64,000 nucleotides of DNA from Halopenitus salinus (GCF_042662125.1 NZ_JBHSXL010000003.1:310001-374000); one strand, 5' to 3'. Positions 32,453 to 41,662 are shown, counted from the first letter of the stretch. Numbers and translations are program-made. Notes: a model not told the origin generated them from the letters alone.

Positions 32453-33454
32453 ATGACGAGTTCGGGGAACGGATCGACGCCGGCCTCGGGATCGGATGTG
32501 ACCACGACCGGTTCGGCCGAGGACGGCGGCCCGGAACCGACCGACGATGGCGAGTTGATCCCGGAGGACGCCACGGAGATTCGCGAGGGGCTCATCGAGT
32601 GGTACCGCGAGGACCACCGCGAGTTTCCGTGGCGCGAAACCGACGACGCCTACGAGATTCTCGTCTCGGAGGTGATGAGCCAGCAGACCCAACTCGACCG
32701 GGTCGTCCCCGCCTGGGAGGACTTCCTCGAGACGTGGCCGACGGTAGAGGACCTGTCGAAGGCGGACCAAAGCGACGTCGTCGCCTTCTGGTCGGACCAC
32801 TCGCTCGGCTACAACAACCGGGCGAAGTACCTGTCGGAGGCCGCTCGGCAGGTGGTCTCGGAGTACGACGGCGAATTCCCGGAGGAGCCGGCGGAACTGC
32901 AGGAGCTGATGGGGGTCGGGCCATACACCGCCAACGCCGTCGCCTCCTTCGCGTTCAACGCCGGGGACGCCGTGGTGGACACGAACGTGAAACGGGTCCT
33001 CCACCGCGCGTTCGGGGTTCGAGACGACGAGGACGCGTTCGAGACCGCCGCACGAACGCTCATGCCCGAGGGCGAATCGCGCGTGTGGAACAACGCGATC
33101 ATGGAACTCGGCGCGGTCGCGTGTGGGACGACACCGCGGTGTGAAGAGGCCGGGTGTCCCTGGCGCGGACGGTGTCGCGCCTACGAGACCGGCGACTTCA
33201 CCGCGCCCGACGTTCCCACTCAGCCGAGCTTCGAGGGGAGCCGTCGCCAGTTCCGCGGACGGATCGTCCGGACGCTCGGAGAGTACGACGCGCTCGCGTT
33301 CGACGACCTCGGACACCGGATCCGGGTCGACTACTCGCCCGAGGGCGAACACGGACGCGAGTGGCTACGCGGGCTGCTCGAGGACCTCGCCGCGGACGGG
33401 CTCGTCCGGATGGACGAGTCGCGCGATCCGCCCGTGGCACGGCTCCGGGAGTGA
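32453..33454 (+). CDS. mutY: A/G-specific adenine DNA glycosylase (MutY)
   Basis: A 333-residue MutY, which removes adenine mispaired with 8-oxoguanine. After an acidic 40-residue extension, REDHREFPWRETDDAYEILV and MSQQTQLDRVVPAW give the MutY core. The helix-hairpin-helix is LMGVGPYTANAVASFAFN with the catalytic Asp in VVDTNVKRVL. The iron-sulfur cluster ligands are C-x5-C-x4-C-x5-C (ACGTTPRCEEAGCPWRGRC), slightly different from the classical C-x6-C-x2-C-x5-C. The C-terminal part is a short winged-helix-like domain rather than the Nudix-like domain of bacterial MutY. Confidence 0.92.
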   Translation: MTSSGNGSTPASGSDVTTTGSAEDGGPEPTDDGELIPEDATEIREGLIEWYREDHREFPWRETDDAYEILVSEVMSQQTQLDRVVPAWEDFLETWPTVEDLSKADQSDVVAFWSDHSLGYNNRAKYLSEAARQVVSEYDGEFPEEPAELQELMGVGPYTANAVASFAFNAGDAVVDTNVKRVLHRAFGVRDDEDAFETAARTLMPEGESRVWNNAIMELGAVACGTTPRCEEAGCPWRGRCRAYETGDFTAPDVPTQPSFEGSRRQFRGRIVRTLGEYDALAFDDLGHRIRVDYSPEGEHGREWLRGLLEDLAADGLVRMDESRDPPVARLRE

Positions 33455-33457
33455 TCC

Positions 33458-33970
33458 ATGCCGCCGATCGACCGATACGCGATCGAATCCGGCTGTTCGG
33501 ACGAGGAGCTGCTCGCGGTCACGCGGGTGTATGCCCGGGACGTCGTCTCCGAACACGATCTCACCGTGTCGGTCGGGGACCTGGAGTGGCGGCTCAGCAC
33601 CCGCGCGAAACGTCGTGCCGGGATGGTCCGGTATCGAGACGGCGAACCCCGATCGATCGTCCTCGCACGGCGACAGTTCGAGAACAGGGGGTGGAACGCA
33701 CTGGCCGCGACGATCCGCCACGAGCTCGTTCACGCCCATCTGTTGAACGAACGCGGGGATCCGAGCCACGGCGATGCGTTCGCTCGACTCGCCGCGGAGC
33801 TCGAGACGCACGTCCGCTGTGAACGCTTCGTCGACCCGAGATGGTGGGTCCGCTGTGTCGACTGCGGCGATCGGCTGGCGCGATACCGCCGATCGAAGCT
33901 CGTTGAACGACCCGAGGAGTACCGCTGTGGGAACTGCGGAGGGCGGTTCCGCGTCGTTCGAAACGAGTGA
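33458..33970 (+). CDS. SprT-like zinc metalloprotease
   Basis: A 170-residue SprT-family protein. The zinc motif is RHELVHAHLLNERG (HExxH at residues 88-92), with a third His in DPSHGDAF. A C-terminal zinc ribbon follows (VRCVDCGDR, YRCGNCGGRF). Eukaryotic SPRTN relatives cut DNA-protein crosslinks, which would fit its place 3 nt after mutY as a repair gene pair, but activity here is inference. Confidence 0.9.
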   Translation: MPPIDRYAIESGCSDEELLAVTRVYARDVVSEHDLTVSVGDLEWRLSTRAKRRAGMVRYRDGEPRSIVLARRQFENRGWNALAATIRHELVHAHLLNERGDPSHGDAFARLAAELETHVRCERFVDPRWWVRCVDCGDRLARYRRSKLVERPEEYRCGNCGGRFRVVRNE

Positions 33971-34229
33971 CCGGCGTCCATCGAACGATCGAAGCCGAAC
34001 ACGGCGCCGAATCTGGGCCTCCGCTTGATGTGGACGACTGAACCGGATCCGTGGATGGCGAACAGCCGGCACGTGTGCGATCCGATGGTGGCCACGACGG
34101 CGTGCCGGACTCCCGCCTCGACCGTCGTGGTCCGTGTTCAACTCACGGCGGCGACGGTGGGGCGCGATCGGTGATAAACCTCCGGCGACGGGTCGTCGGT
34201 TTTTTGGTGTCACGAGTCGGGGTCGATCT

Positions 34230-34802
34230 ATGAGCGATCTGCACGTCGTCGGCGTCTCCGGGAGTCTGCGTTCGGAAAGTCGGACGCGGGCTGCCGTCGA
34301 GACCGCGCTCGCCGGCGCGGAGCGGGCGGGAGCGAGCACGGAACATCTCGATCTTCGACGGTTCGACCTCCCGCCGCTCAACCCGGATCTGGACGAACAG
34401 GGCGACGCCGAGGAGTTTCGCGAATCCGTCGCGAGGGGAGACGCGGTCGTGTTGGGAACGCCGATGTACCACGGCTCCTGTTCGGGAGTGTTGAAGAACG
34501 CCCTCGACCACTGCGGATTCGACGAGTTGGAGGGAACGACGATCGGATTACTCGCGGTCGCCGGCGGCGCGTTTCCGATCACCGCGCTCGACCACCTGCG
34601 CTCGATCTGTCGAGCGTTCAACGCCTGGGTACTTCCCTACCAGGCGGCGGTTCCGCGTTCCGAGTCAGCCATCGTCGACGGGGAATTCGCCGACGAGGAC
34701 CTTCGCGAGCGGGTCTCGACCCTCGGCGAGCGGACGGTCGCGTACGGATCGATCGAGCCGGAGCCGCCGACCTTCGAGAGCGAGCAGAACGAGGGAGGGT
34801 GA
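34230..34802 (+). CDS. NADPH-dependent FMN reductase family protein
   Basis: A 190-residue flavodoxin-like flavoprotein. The phosphate-binding loop is VSGSLRSESRTRAAV, and the second flavin loop is GTPMYHGSCSGVLKNALDHC. It probably uses NAD(P)H to reduce FMN, azo or quinone compounds. The C-terminal tail is acidic. The frame is open 96 nt further upstream, but ATG 34230 begins the canonical strand LHVVGVSGS; a TATA-like TGATAAACC (34171-34179) lies further up. The 259-bp gap before it (33971-34229) shows no gene. Confidence 0.9.
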   Translation: MSDLHVVGVSGSLRSESRTRAAVETALAGAERAGASTEHLDLRRFDLPPLNPDLDEQGDAEEFRESVARGDAVVLGTPMYHGSCSGVLKNALDHCGFDELEGTTIGLLAVAGGAFPITALDHLRSICRAFNAWVLPYQAAVPRSESAIVDGEFADEDLRERVSTLGERTVAYGSIEPEPPTFESEQNEGG

Positions 34803-34936
34803 GTCGAAGCGCCCGCGAGGGGACGGTCGCGGGGAATCGCAGGCGCTCGCGGGGGAGAACGAACGACCATGGACGAGAACCGGCAAAACGTGCAAACAGT
34901 TATGGGGGTTCATCCGCTACCGTGTGGTATATTGCC

Positions 34937-35476
34937 ATGGTTCTCTACGACCGGATCCTGGTTCCGACCGACGGATCGACGGAGGGACGGCGAGCGGTGC
35001 GCCACGCGCTCGAATTGGCGGCGGTTCACGGCGCGAGCGTCCACGCGCTCTACGTTGTCAACGTCTCGAGTTACGCCGGGCTCCCGATGGAGACGACGTG
35101 GGACGGCGTCGACGATCTGCTTCGCTCCGACGCCGAAACCGCCGTCGAGGAGGTCGAGTCGATCGCGGCGGACTACGAGGTTCCGGTCGAGACGGCGATA
35201 GTCGAGGGGTCGCCGAGCCGCGAGATCATCGACTTCGCCGAGCGGGAGGACTGCGACCTCGTCGTGATGGGGACCCACGGTCGGGGCGGGATCGACCGGC
35301 TCCTGCTCGGAAGCGTCGCGGAGAAGGTGGTACGTGGCTCGAGCGTTCCCGTGTTGACGGTTCGCGTCGACGCCTCCGAGGCGGCGGCCGAGGCCGAAAC
35401 CGAGGTCGCCCCCGCGGGCGAGGAGACCGAGACAACGAACGCCGCGACCGGCTCCGAGGCCTCCGGAAGCAGCTAG
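34937..35476 (+). CDS. Universal stress protein (UspA family)
   Basis: A 179-residue single-domain Usp. The start MVLYDRILVPTDGSTEGRRA and the ATP-binding signature GTHGRGGIDRLLLGSVAEKV (G-x2-G-x9-GS) are both present, so it is likely an ATP-binding type. It has a Glu/Ala-rich C-terminal tail of about 35 residues. The upstream TATA-like CAGTTATG (34897-34904) is close to leaderless distance. It converges on birA, sharing 4 nt at the ends. Confidence 0.93.
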   Translation: MVLYDRILVPTDGSTEGRRAVRHALELAAVHGASVHALYVVNVSSYAGLPMETTWDGVDDLLRSDAETAVEEVESIAADYEVPVETAIVEGSPSREIIDFAEREDCDLVVMGTHGRGGIDRLLLGSVAEKVVRGSSVPVLTVRVDASEAAAEAETEVAPAGEETETTNAATGSEASGSS

Positions 35477-36465
35477 CCGTCGGGGTTGGACCCGCGTCCG
35501 GATCCGGATCCGGAGTCCACCTCCTCGATCGGTCGTAGGTGCCGACAGTCCCCGGCGAGAACCCTCCGTCGTCCCGAGTCGGTTCGCACGACGAGCGCGC
35601 CAGGGAACTCCACGTCGACTGCCGTCCCCTCGATGACGTCGGTCGTCGTCTCGACGCGGACACGCTCCCCGATCGTCATCGCGCGGTCGCGCCAGTCGGG
35701 AAGGACGTCGTCGGGCGTCTCGATCAGCTCGTGGAGCCGCTCGAGTAGCCGCTGGAGGAATCGCCGTCGGTCGACCTCGTGGCCGAGTATCGACTGCAGG
35801 CTCGCCGAACCCGGCGGGAGATCCGCGGCGTCGACGTTCGCGTTGACGCCGGTGCCGACGATCATCCAGGAGACGCGGTCGGACTCACCGGTCATCTCGG
35901 TCAGGATGCCGGCGAGCTTGGCACCCCCGCGCTCGCCCGCACCGTCGGGATGGAGGACGTCGTTCGGCCACTTGATCCGCGCGTCCACGCCGAGTTCCCG
36001 ACAGGCGTCGGTCGTCGCCACGGCGGCCGCGAGGGTGACGATCGCCGCGTGCGCCGGCGGGAGATCCGGACGGATCACGAGCGAGGCGTAGACGCCGCCG
36101 GACGGCGACGTCCACTCTCGATCGAGGCGCCCGCGACCGCCGGTCTGTTCGTCGGCCACGACGGCGACGTCGGTCTCGCCCGACTCGGCCAGCTCCCGCG
36201 CTCGCTCGTTCGTCGACTCGATCGACTCGTGATACTCGATCCCGTAGGGAGCCTCGAGTCCGAACCGGATCGCCTCCGAGCCGTACTCCGGGACCGATCG
36301 GACGGCGTATCCCTCCTCCCCGGCTTCGATCCGGAATCCGTTCGCGCGCAGCGCCTCGATCTGCTTCCAGACCGCCGCCCTGGATATTCCGAGGTGATCG
36401 GCGAGTTCGGGGCCCTCGACGGGACCGGTAGAGAGCGCATCGAGCAGGGCACGACGCGTGTCCAT
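35473..36465 (-). CDS. birA: Biotin--protein ligase with winged-helix domain (BirA)
   Basis: A 330-residue bifunctional BirA. The N-terminal winged helix (MDTRRALLDALSTGPVEGPE, GISRAAVWKQIEALRANGFR) can repress biotin genes. The catalytic domain has the biotin-AMP loop QTGGRGRLDREWTSPSGGVY and KWPNDVLHPDG, then the SH3-like C-terminal domain GERVRVETTTDVIEGTAVDV. It attaches biotin to acyl-CoA carboxylase carriers. The tail is Gly/Ser rich. The ATG 36465 begins the winged helix; the longer upstream frame is antisense to cofD. Confidence 0.93.
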   Translation of the reverse strand: MDTRRALLDALSTGPVEGPELADHLGISRAAVWKQIEALRANGFRIEAGEEGYAVRSVPEYGSEAIRFGLEAPYGIEYHESIESTNERARELAESGETDVAVVADEQTGGRGRLDREWTSPSGGVYASLVIRPDLPPAHAAIVTLAAAVATTDACRELGVDARIKWPNDVLHPDGAGERGGAKLAGILTEMTGESDRVSWMIVGTGVNANVDAADLPPGSASLQSILGHEVDRRRFLQRLLERLHELIETPDDVLPDWRDRAMTIGERVRVETTTDVIEGTAVDVEFPGALVVRTDSGRRRVLAGDCRHLRPIEEVDSGSGSGRGSNPDG

Positions 36466-36577
36466 ACGTCCTCTGATCGGCGCTGCGAGATAGGGGTTCG
36501 GGTCCCCGCCGGACGCGAGCGGCGTCTCGAATCGCCGACGACGCAGCATACATACCGGTGGGAGGCCATCCCTCGAT

Positions 36578-37648
36578 ATGGTCACGTTCCTCGCGGGCGG
36601 GACGGGGACGCCGAAGCTCCTGCCGGGGGCGAAATCGGTCTTCGATCCCGACGCGATCACGGTCGTCGCGAACACGGGCGACGACGTCGAGATCGGCGGC
36701 CACCTCGTGTGTCCGGACGTCGATACGGTGCTGTTCCACGAGGCCGGCCTCCTCGATCGCGAGACGTGGTGGGGGATCGAGGGGGACACGACGGCGACAC
36801 ACGAGGATCTGTCCCGGCTCGCCGAGGCGGCCGACCTCGATCCGGGACCGCGGTACCTCCCGGAGGCCGCACAGACGGCGGGTCGGGACATCGCACGGTG
36901 GCGGCGGTTTTCCGGCGTCGGCGAGTTCATGGAGATAGGCGACCGCGACCGGGCGGTCCACATCACGCGAACGAGCCTGCTCGATGCGGGACGCTCGCTC
37001 AGCGAGGTCACCCGTACGCTCGCGGACGCGCTCGGGGTCGACCTCGAGGTGGTTCCCATGTCCGACGAGCCGGTGGCGACCATCGTGCACACGGACGCCG
37101 GCGAGATGCACTTCCAGGAGTACTGGGTCGGGAGGCGGGCGTCCCCCGCCGTCGAGGGCGTCGAGTTCCGCGGCGCCGACCGTGCGGAACCGTCCCCGGC
37201 GTTCGAGCGGGCGCTTTCGGACCCGGTCGTGATCGGTCCGTCGAACCCGGTAACGAGCATCGGCCCGATGCTCGCGCTCCCCGGCGTCGAGGAGGCGCTG
37301 GCTCGAACGCCCGTGGTCGCGGTCTCGCCGTTCGTCGAGGACACGGTCTTTTCGGGGCCCGCCGGGAAGCTCATGGCCAGCACCGACCGGGAACCGAGCA
37401 CTCGGGGGGTCGCGAACGCGTACCCGTTCGTCGACGCCTTCGTGCTCGATGCTGACGACGGAACCGAACTCGAACGCGAGGTGGTCCGAACCGACACGCG
37501 GATCGACGACGAGGCGGACGCGGAACGCGTCGCGCGGGCGTGTCGACGTGCGCTCGATGCAGTCGAAGCCGGCGCGGACCGAGATGGAGCCGGATCGGAT
37601 CCGAATGGAGTCGACGCGACCGGTCGAACGACGGAGCCGGATCACTGA
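36578..37648 (+). CDS. cofD: 2-phospho-L-lactate transferase (F420 biosynthesis)
   Basis: A 356-residue CofD, which joins the phospholactyl part to Fo to make F420-0. The glycine loop VTFLAGGTGTPKLLPG at the start, VVANTGDDVEIGGHLVCPD, and VIGPSNPVTSIGPMLALPGV near the C-terminus are the family signatures. A tail of about 35 residues is variable. Downstream genes overlap or abut it by 1-4 nt: a DUS-like protein, a CitG-like protein and DUF447, so cofactor chemistry may link them. Confidence 0.95.
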   Translation: MVTFLAGGTGTPKLLPGAKSVFDPDAITVVANTGDDVEIGGHLVCPDVDTVLFHEAGLLDRETWWGIEGDTTATHEDLSRLAEAADLDPGPRYLPEAAQTAGRDIARWRRFSGVGEFMEIGDRDRAVHITRTSLLDAGRSLSEVTRTLADALGVDLEVVPMSDEPVATIVHTDAGEMHFQEYWVGRRASPAVEGVEFRGADRAEPSPAFERALSDPVVIGPSNPVTSIGPMLALPGVEEALARTPVVAVSPFVEDTVFSGPAGKLMASTDREPSTRGVANAYPFVDAFVLDADDGTELEREVVRTDTRIDDEADAERVARACRRALDAVEAGADRDGAGSDPNGVDATGRTTEPDH

Positions 37649-38514
37649 TGACCCGAGCCGAATCACGCCGGCGGAAGGCGGGAGTCCCCTTCGATCCGCC
37701 GGTCGCCGCCGCGAGCCTCAGCGGACGCTCCGATGCCGCGTGGGCGCGAACGGCCGCGCCGTACGTGGGGTGCGCGTTCCTCGGCGGGATCGCCCTCGAT
37801 CCGGAGAGCCGTTCCGCGGCGCGCGATCTCGTGGAACGCGACCGCGAGGAGTTCCTGCCTCCCGATCCGGTCGCGTTCGTCGACGCGCAGCTCGAGGCCC
37901 TCGCCGAGGTCGACGTTCGCCCGGCCGTGAACGTTCGAAGCGCCACGATCGAGCCTGTTCGCGAGGTCGCCCGCGTATGTGCGGACCACGAAGCGATCCT
38001 GGAGATCAACGCCCACTGTCGACAGCCCGAGCTGTGTGCCGTCAATTGCGGGGAGTCCCTTCTGGCCGACCGCGACCGCCTCTCGAGATACGTCCAGGCC
38101 GCCGCCGAGACGGGCGCGACGGTGAGCGTGAAGGTCCGCGCGGAGGTTCCCGGCGTCGACCTCGCCGTCGTGGCGGCCGCGATCGAGGACGCGGGTGCGG
38201 CGATCGTCCACGTCGACGCGATGGACTCCGAATCGGTGATCGCGGACGTGGACCGCGCGGCGGACCTGTGGACGATCGCCAACAACGAGGTCCGCGGCGC
38301 GGAGAGCGTCCGCGAGTACCTCGCGTTCGGCGCCGACGGCGTGAGCGTCGGCCGTCCGAGCGACGATCCGCGGGTGCTCGAGCGCGTGGCGCGTGCGGTC
38401 GAGAGGTTCGCCGCGGCGGACGAGGATGTCGACGCGTCCGATGATACCGTCGACCCGTCAGACGACGGGAGAGACGAACGACTCCGAACGGATCCGGAGG
38501 GCGCCGAGCCGTGA
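37648..38514 (+). CDS. tRNA-dihydrouridine-synthase-like TIM-barrel protein
   Basis: A 288-residue flavin TIM-barrel protein of the DUS-like archaeal group. FDPPVAAASLSGRSDAAWAR is the N-terminal strand. Further motifs are EINAHCRQPELCAVNCGESL (a Cys-containing stretch in place of the standard catalytic loop), VSVKVRAEVPGVDL and FGADGVSVGRPSDD for the flavin phosphate. It differs from standard Dus enzymes in length and lacks their C-terminal helical RNA-binding domain, so it may not modify tRNA. The start overlaps the cofD stop by one base. Confidence 0.75.
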   Translation: MTRAESRRRKAGVPFDPPVAAASLSGRSDAAWARTAAPYVGCAFLGGIALDPESRSAARDLVERDREEFLPPDPVAFVDAQLEALAEVDVRPAVNVRSATIEPVREVARVCADHEAILEINAHCRQPELCAVNCGESLLADRDRLSRYVQAAAETGATVSVKVRAEVPGVDLAVVAAAIEDAGAAIVHVDAMDSESVIADVDRAADLWTIANNEVRGAESVREYLAFGADGVSVGRPSDDPRVLERVARAVERFAAADEDVDASDDTVDPSDDGRDERLRTDPEGAEP

Positions 38515-39467
38515 GCGACCGACGCCACGCGGACGGCGAGCGCGCGACCACTTCGCCCCTTCCGTCCCGGGATCGAACGCCCGCGGAGAACGCACAGCTC
38601 GCGCTCCTGCTCGAGGTCTCCGGGACGCCGAAGCCGGGGAACGTGGACCGCGAGCGTGATCTCGGCGACCTGCGGTTCGAACACTTCATGGCCGGTGCTG
38701 TCGGGTCCGGACGCGGCCTCCGACGCGCCGAACGCGGCGCGACCGTCGGCGTCGCGTTCGAACGCGCCGTCGCGGGGATGAGCCGGCAGTCGGGCGGGAA
38801 CACGCAGTTCGGCTGCCTGCTCCTCTTGACGCCGCTCGTCTCCGCAGCGGCCGACGGCGATCTCACGCCAGAGGGCGTATCTCGGGTCGTAGAGCGGACG
38901 ACGGTCGAGGACGCGGCCGCGTTCTACCGTGCCTTCGAGCACGTGGACGTCGCGGTCGCGGACCCGCCGCCGGACGCTGACGCCCTCGACGTTCGCCGGG
39001 GCGCCGAGGCGGAACCGGCGCTTCGAAGCCGTGAGCTGTCGCTCCTCGACGTCATGGAGCTGTCGGCACGACCTCAAAACGCCGCCGAGAGCGCGGTCGA
39101 AGGGGCTGGCGAACCCCCCGACGAGGCCCGGGTCCCGGACGGGAACGCGATCGAGTGGACGACCGGCTTCGATCGGACCTTCGAGGCCGCGGAGGCGATC
39201 CGAAACGACGACGGCCCCGTCACGGACCGGGCCGCCAGGGCCTTCCTTCGGATCCTGGCTGATCGGCCGGATACGCTCGTCGCCGCGAGCCAGGGCGCCG
39301 AAACCGCACGGGGGGTCACCCGGCGCGCCGCGGCGATCGGCGAGGACCTCGAAGCCGCGGCGGAGCTGGCAGCGGAGTTCCACGCCGAAGGGATCAACCC
39401 GGGAACGACGGCGGATCTCACGGCGGCGGCGCTGTTCGTCGCGCTCGAACGGGGGCTCCAGGTGTGA
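38511..39467 (+). CDS. CitG/MdcB-like triphosphoribosyl-dephospho-CoA synthase family protein
   Basis: A 318-residue protein of the CitG family. Bacterial members make the prosthetic group of citrate lyase from dephospho-CoA and ATP. Here LLLEVSGTPKPGNVDRERDL, FMAGAVGSGRGL and the later GGNTQFGCLLLLTPL are the family motifs. Haloarchaea have no citrate lyase of that type, so a related ribosyl- or nucleotidyl-transfer in cofactor synthesis is more likely (inference). It is coupled at both ends, by 4-nt overlaps, to the DUS-like and DUF447 genes. Confidence 0.82.
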   Translation: MSDRRHADGERATTSPLPSRDRTPAENAQLALLLEVSGTPKPGNVDRERDLGDLRFEHFMAGAVGSGRGLRRAERGATVGVAFERAVAGMSRQSGGNTQFGCLLLLTPLVSAAADGDLTPEGVSRVVERTTVEDAAAFYRAFEHVDVAVADPPPDADALDVRRGAEAEPALRSRELSLLDVMELSARPQNAAESAVEGAGEPPDEARVPDGNAIEWTTGFDRTFEAAEAIRNDDGPVTDRAARAFLRILADRPDTLVAASQGAETARGVTRRAAAIGEDLEAAAELAAEFHAEGINPGTTADLTAAALFVALERGLQV

Positions 39468-40105
39468 CACGTGAGGGAAGGGTCGACTCGAGTGACGGGG
39501 AAGCGACCGCGGCGGGCTGGCCGGTCCGTCTCCGCGGCGTCACGGAGTCGATCGTTTCGACGCTCGGGCCCAACGACCGGTGGAACGTGGCCGCGCTCGG
39601 ACTCCACGCCCCGGACGACGAGGACGAGACGGTGACGGCACGAACCTACGGTCGAACGCGCACGCGAGGCAACTTCGAGCGTCGCGGCGGCGGCGTCGTC
39701 CAGTTCACGGTCGATCCCCGCACGTTCGTGGAGGCGGCGCTCGCCATCGAGGAGCGTTCGGAAGCGATCCTTCCGGAGGCCGACGCGTGGGTCGAGATCG
39801 AGGCGACCCGCGTCGGGATCGACCACGAGGGAGACACCGAGATCGCGACATGGGAACTCGATCCGATCGAGTCGGCGGTGATCGCCGAGCGCGTTCCGAC
39901 GATCAATCGCGGGTTCGGCGCCGTGATCGAGGCGACGGTGGCCGCCTCGCGTCTCGACGTCGCCGCGTATGACGAGGGAGAGTTGCTCGCGCGCCTCGGT
40001 CGTCTCGCGGGGACGGTAGACCGCTGTGGGGGTCCCCGCGAGCGGGAGGCGTTCGCCCGGATCGACGAGCTGACGGGGTGGCGAGACCGGAACGAACCCT
40101 TTTAG
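39464..40105 (+). CDS. DUF447 family protein
   Basis: A 213-residue DUF447 protein. The N-terminal beta-barrel half is a flavin-binding-like split barrel (RLRGVTESIVSTLGPNDRWN, ALGLHAPDDED, ARTYGRTRTRGNFERRG), and the C-terminal half is helical (VPTINRGFGAVIEATVAASR). Members occur in methanogens near pterin-cofactor genes, and a role in cofactor synthesis is suspected but not shown. The GTG start overlaps the CitG-like stop. Confidence 0.82.
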   Translation: MTREGRVDSSDGEATAAGWPVRLRGVTESIVSTLGPNDRWNVAALGLHAPDDEDETVTARTYGRTRTRGNFERRGGGVVQFTVDPRTFVEAALAIEERSEAILPEADAWVEIEATRVGIDHEGDTEIATWELDPIESAVIAERVPTINRGFGAVIEATVAASRLDVAAYDEGELLARLGRLAGTVDRCGGPREREAFARIDELTGWRDRNEPF

Positions 40106-40106
40106 T
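40099..40106 (+). promoter_or_regulatory. TATA box of rps17e
   Basis: CCTTTTAG lies about 25 nt before the ATG at 40129 and within the end of the DUF447 gene. The S17e mRNA should be leaderless. Confidence 0.55.
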
Positions 40107-40128
40107 TCGAGCCGAGGATACCGCCCGT

Positions 40129-40323
40129 ATGGCCATCAAGCCCAAGTACATCAAACAGCTGGGTAACGTGCTCCTCGAGGAGTATCCCGACTCGTTCAAC
40201 ACGGACTTCGAGACGAACAAGGACAGCGTCGAGGCGTTGACGACCGTCGAGTCCAAGGGCGTTCGCAACCGCATCGCGGGCTACGTCACCCGCAAGAAGA
40301 CCCAGACGAACGCCGCGGCGTAA
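40129..40323 (+). CDS. rps17e: Ribosomal protein S17e
   Basis: A 64-residue small-subunit protein. MAIKPKYIKQLGNVLLEEYP and GVRNRIAGYVTRKKTQ match archaeal S17e along the full length. The ATG at 40129 is chosen over an upstream in-frame start because of the promoter spacing. Confidence 0.96.
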   Translation: MAIKPKYIKQLGNVLLEEYPDSFNTDFETNKDSVEALTTVESKGVRNRIAGYVTRKKTQTNAAA

Positions 40324-40426
40324 GCGCTTTTCCGAATTTACCTCGACGACGATCGGATCCCGAGCGGCGCCCGAAATCGAAACGACTCCGGAGGTTTATG
40401 TCCGAAGCCGCGGCCAAGTCCGCGGG

Positions 40427-41662
40427 ATGGACCCCATCGTGCGCCCGGTCGTGGATCCGAGCTTCGCGGCCGCGGCGATCGCGTTCCTCCTGGGAGGAGC
40501 CGCGCTGGGCACGGTGAGCGGTCTCGTTCCCGGGCTCCACGCCAACAACTTCGCGCTGCTTCTGGCCAGCGTGGCTCCGAGCGTCCCCGCCGATCCCCTC
40601 TTGATCGGCTGTGCGATGATCGGCGCCGGGGTGGTCCACACCTTCCTGGACGTCGTCCCGGCTTTGGCGCTCGGGGTCCCCGATGCCGCGATGGCCGTTG
40701 CCTCCCTGCCCGGCCACCGGCTCGTGATCGCCGGGCGCGGCCGGGAGGCTATCCGGCTCTCGGCGGTCGGTTCCGGGCTGGCGGTCGCGTTGGCCGTGCC
40801 GCTCGCGATCCCGATCACCTGGGGGATGGTTCGTGCCTATCCGACGATCCGAGCACACATCGTCCTCGTGCTCGCGTCCGTCGTCGCGTTCCTCCTCGTC
40901 ACGGAGTCCTCACGCCGGGCGGCGATCGCGGGGCTCGTCGTCTTTCTGGCGAGCGCCGTGCTCGGAGCGGTCACGCTCGACGTCGATCCCGACGCCCCGC
41001 TTTCGACCGGCGGCATGCTCGCGCCGCTCTTCGCGGGACTCTTCGGCGCGCCCGTCCTGATCGACGCGATCGACGGAGCCGGCGTTCCGCCCCAGTCGGA
41101 CGCGCGGATCGCGATGGAGCGACGGGATCTCGGCGTCGCGGCGTCCGCCGGATCCCTTTCGGGCGCCATCGTCGGCTACCTTCCCGGAGTCTCGGCGGCG
41201 ATCGCTGCGACCGCGGCGCTTCCGGCGATCCCGCGGTCGGCCGCCGATCGGGGGTTCGTCGTCGCGACGAGCGGCGCCTCGACGAGCAACACCGTCTTCG
41301 CGCTGTTCGCGCTCGTCGCCCTCGGAACGCCGCGGACCGGGGTGATGGTCGCACTCGAGGAGGCGACGGTCCCGTTCGCCCTCCCGATGTTGCTGGCCGC
41401 GGTCGCCATCGCCGCGGCGATCGGATTCTGCGTGCTGCTCGCCGTCGGTGACGCCTATCTCCGGGTGGTCGGCCGAGCCGACTACGCCCGGCTCTCGATC
41501 GGCGTCTTGACGCTTTTGGTGGGCCTCTCGTACCTCTTCGCCGGGGTGACCGGCGTGGGAACCTTCGGCGTTGCGACGCTTCTCGGGATGGTGCCGCCGC
41601 GAGTCGGCACCCGTCGCGTCCACCTCATGGGGGTGTTGATCGGACCGCTGATGCTCGGGTGA
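40427..41662 (+). CDS. TctA-like membrane permease (archaeal COG1784 type)
   Basis: A 411-residue polytopic membrane protein related to the TctA permease of tripartite tricarboxylate transporters. ALGTVSGLVPGLHANNFALL and GSLSGAIVGYLPGVSAAIAA are the two inverted repeats' GxxxGxxPGxGxx signatures, and ATSGASTSNTVFALFALVAL is the second conserved core. About 10-11 helices are expected. There is no TctB or TctC binding protein nearby, as usual for the archaeal group, so it may work alone. The substrate is unknown. Confidence 0.82.
   Translation: MDPIVRPVVDPSFAAAAIAFLLGGAALGTVSGLVPGLHANNFALLLASVAPSVPADPLLIGCAMIGAGVVHTFLDVVPALALGVPDAAMAVASLPGHRLVIAGRGREAIRLSAVGSGLAVALAVPLAIPITWGMVRAYPTIRAHIVLVLASVVAFLLVTESSRRAAIAGLVVFLASAVLGAVTLDVDPDAPLSTGGMLAPLFAGLFGAPVLIDAIDGAGVPPQSDARIAMERRDLGVAASAGSLSGAIVGYLPGVSAAIAATAALPAIPRSAADRGFVVATSGASTSNTVFALFALVALGTPRTGVMVALEEATVPFALPMLLAAVAIAAAIGFCVLLAVGDAYLRVVGRADYARLSIGVLTLLVGLSYLFAGVTGVGTFGVATLLGMVPPRVGTRRVHLMGVLIGPLMLG

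Noticed and set aside
34051..34233. A 60-codon ORF in the gap before the flavin reductase gene
   Set aside because: It overlaps the start of that gene in another frame and has no protein-like character.
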